Shown here piece by piece: positions 6,108 to 6,973 of a stretch of DNA of 6,973 nt. Positions within the stretch are counted from its first letter, which is position 1; every line of letters starts with the position of its first letter. Source of the DNA: Solidesulfovibrio magneticus (lineage in GTDB: Bacteria > Desulfobacterota > Desulfovibrionia > Desulfovibrionales > Desulfovibrionaceae); NCBI GenBank assembly GCA_002482565.1, contig DLGG01000080.1, positions 1-6,973 on the forward strand, in the 5' to 3' direction. The position numbers and the translations under genes were made by a program. The notes beneath the pieces are model-generated. The model saw nothing but the letters and a program-made list of their open reading frames with translations. It searched no databases and was not told the DNA's origin.

Positions 6108-6973
6108 ATGCCGCGCCAGAATTGTTGCGTCCGTGGAGCGCCGTCACGCGCGGCTTGGGCTCTGACCGTCCTGTATCGCGCTCTGGCCGCCGTGCTCCTG
6201 GCCGGGCTGTTGGCCCCGGCCGCCCTGGCCGGGCCGTCGTCTTCCTGGGAGTTCGCCAAGGTCGGCTTAAACGGCGCGCTCTATCCGTCGCTGATGCTCA
6301 ACATCGCCAAGATGAAGCTGGAGATGCAGCACAATGACGACGAGCTTGGCGACCCCAACGGGCTTTTCGGCGTCTCGGTCGTCGCGCCCAGGGCCGGGGC
6401 CAAGGCCGTGGTGGAGCTGGTTTCCTCCTCGCCCCTGGTCAACCCCGGGCGGGCGGAAGTGACCCTGGCCCGCAAGGGCAAGAAATACATGATCTATCCC
6501 TTCCTGACCTACGCCGACGCGATCCTGCTCAATCACCAGCCCATCCCCACGACCATGACGGCCCGGCTGTGGCTGGACGGCGTCGCCCAGGGCGAGCGCA
6601 CGGCCCGGGTGGTCATCGCCTCGGTCAACGACTGCGTGCACAGTTTTGACGATGACGACGACTACTACGACACCGACTGGCTCTACGCCGCCTACGTCAA
6701 CGAGAACCATCCGGCGGTGCAGCAAATTTTGCGCGAGGCCCTGGCCACGGGCGAAGTGTCGTCGTTTACGGGCTATCAGGCCGACGCCCGGGGCGTGCGC
6801 AAGCAGGTAAAGGCCGTATGGCAGGCCCTGCGGCGGCGCGGCATCCGCTATTCGTCCATCAACCGCCCCTCGGCCAAGCCCGAAGGGGTGGGCGTGCAGC
6901 ATGTGCGCCTTTTGGCCGAGGCCCTGGCCGCCCGGCAGGCCAACTGCGTGGAAGGCAGCTGCCTGCTGGCCTC
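6108..6973 (+). CDS. Exported protein with transglutaminase-like Cys motif, partial at the right edge
   Basis: The frame is open from the ATG to the window end, giving 288 complete codons. Residues 1-41 form a probable Sec signal peptide: a long n-region with Arg, a hydrophobic core AAVLLAGLLAPAALA, and likely cleavage after Ala41. Residues 43 to about 175 are a mixed, beta-rich region of unknown fold. An acidic run DDDDDYYDTDW (181-191) precedes a helical segment with SSFTGYQAD and RRRGIRYSSI. The last residues read HVRLLAEALAARQ, then NCVEGSCLLAS. This resembles the nucleophile segment of transglutaminase-like cysteine proteins, where Cys (here C280) opens the core helix and a His in a PGHA-like motif and an Asp follow downstream; those residues lie past the edge. 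The gene begins 28 bp after the HlyD-family gene and is probably in its operon. A periplasmic protease or processing role for the exporter's cargo, by analogy with LapG, is inference. Cofactor or structural use of the fold without catalysis is possible. Confidence 0.85.
   Translation, partial: MPRQNCCVRGAPSRAAWALTVLYRALAAVLLAGLLAPAALAGPSSSWEFAKVGLNGALYPSLMLNIAKMKLEMQHNDDELGDPNGLFGVSVVAPRAGAKAVVELVSSSPLVNPGRAEVTLARKGKKYMIYPFLTYADAILLNHQPIPTTMTARLWLDGVAQGERTARVVIASVNDCVHSFDDDDDYYDTDWLYAAYVNENHPAVQQILREALATGEVSSFTGYQADARGVRKQVKAVWQALRRRGIRYSSINRPSAKPEGVGVQHVRLLAEALAARQANCVEGSCLLA

Noticed and set aside
1..6973. CRISPR arrays, tRNA or rRNA genes, insertion sequences
   Set aside because: I saw no direct repeats with spacers, no tRNA-like cloverleaf or CCA end, no rRNA-like sequence and no transposase motifs or terminal repeats on either strand.

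Overview
The DNA is very GC-rich, with strong G/C preference at third codon positions. It carries a sigma-54 activator beside a type I secretion operon. This fits a deltaproteobacterial sulfate reducer of the Desulfovibrio/Solidesulfovibrio kind, but that placement is an inference from style, not from a marker gene.

Layout. Positions 1-47 hold a perfect 22-bp inverted repeat, the likely terminator of the minus-strand gene at 55-693. That gene encodes a 212-residue Ala/Thr/Ser/Val-rich protein built on a clear 11-residue (hendecad) repeat with an aromatic stripe. A divergent intergenic region (694-1073) follows. It contains a very good sigma-54 (-24/-12) promoter facing the hendecad gene, overlapping inverted repeats that could bind an activator, and a sigma-70-type promoter facing the regulator. 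Reading rightwards on the plus strand are: a sigma-54-dependent AAA+ activator with an unusual GAFTGA loop (1074-2438); a type I secretion ABC exporter with an inactive C39-like N-terminal domain (2544-4712); its HlyD-family membrane fusion protein, overlapping by one base (4712-6079); and a secreted protein with a transglutaminase-like Cys motif that runs off the right edge (6108-6973, partial).

How the parts may work together. The last three genes look like one operon: two envelope parts of a non-processing type I exporter, then an exported putative cysteine peptidase or transglutaminase-fold protein. The adjacent activator is the natural candidate to fire the sigma-54 promoter of the hendecad gene across the divergent region. 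The hendecad protein may be an envelope or lipid-surface protein, or a small substrate of the exporter. No outer-membrane TolC-like partner and no RTX-type substrate lie in the window; they may be beyond the edges. The hendecad protein, its promoter and the putative peptidase are the least conventional parts.
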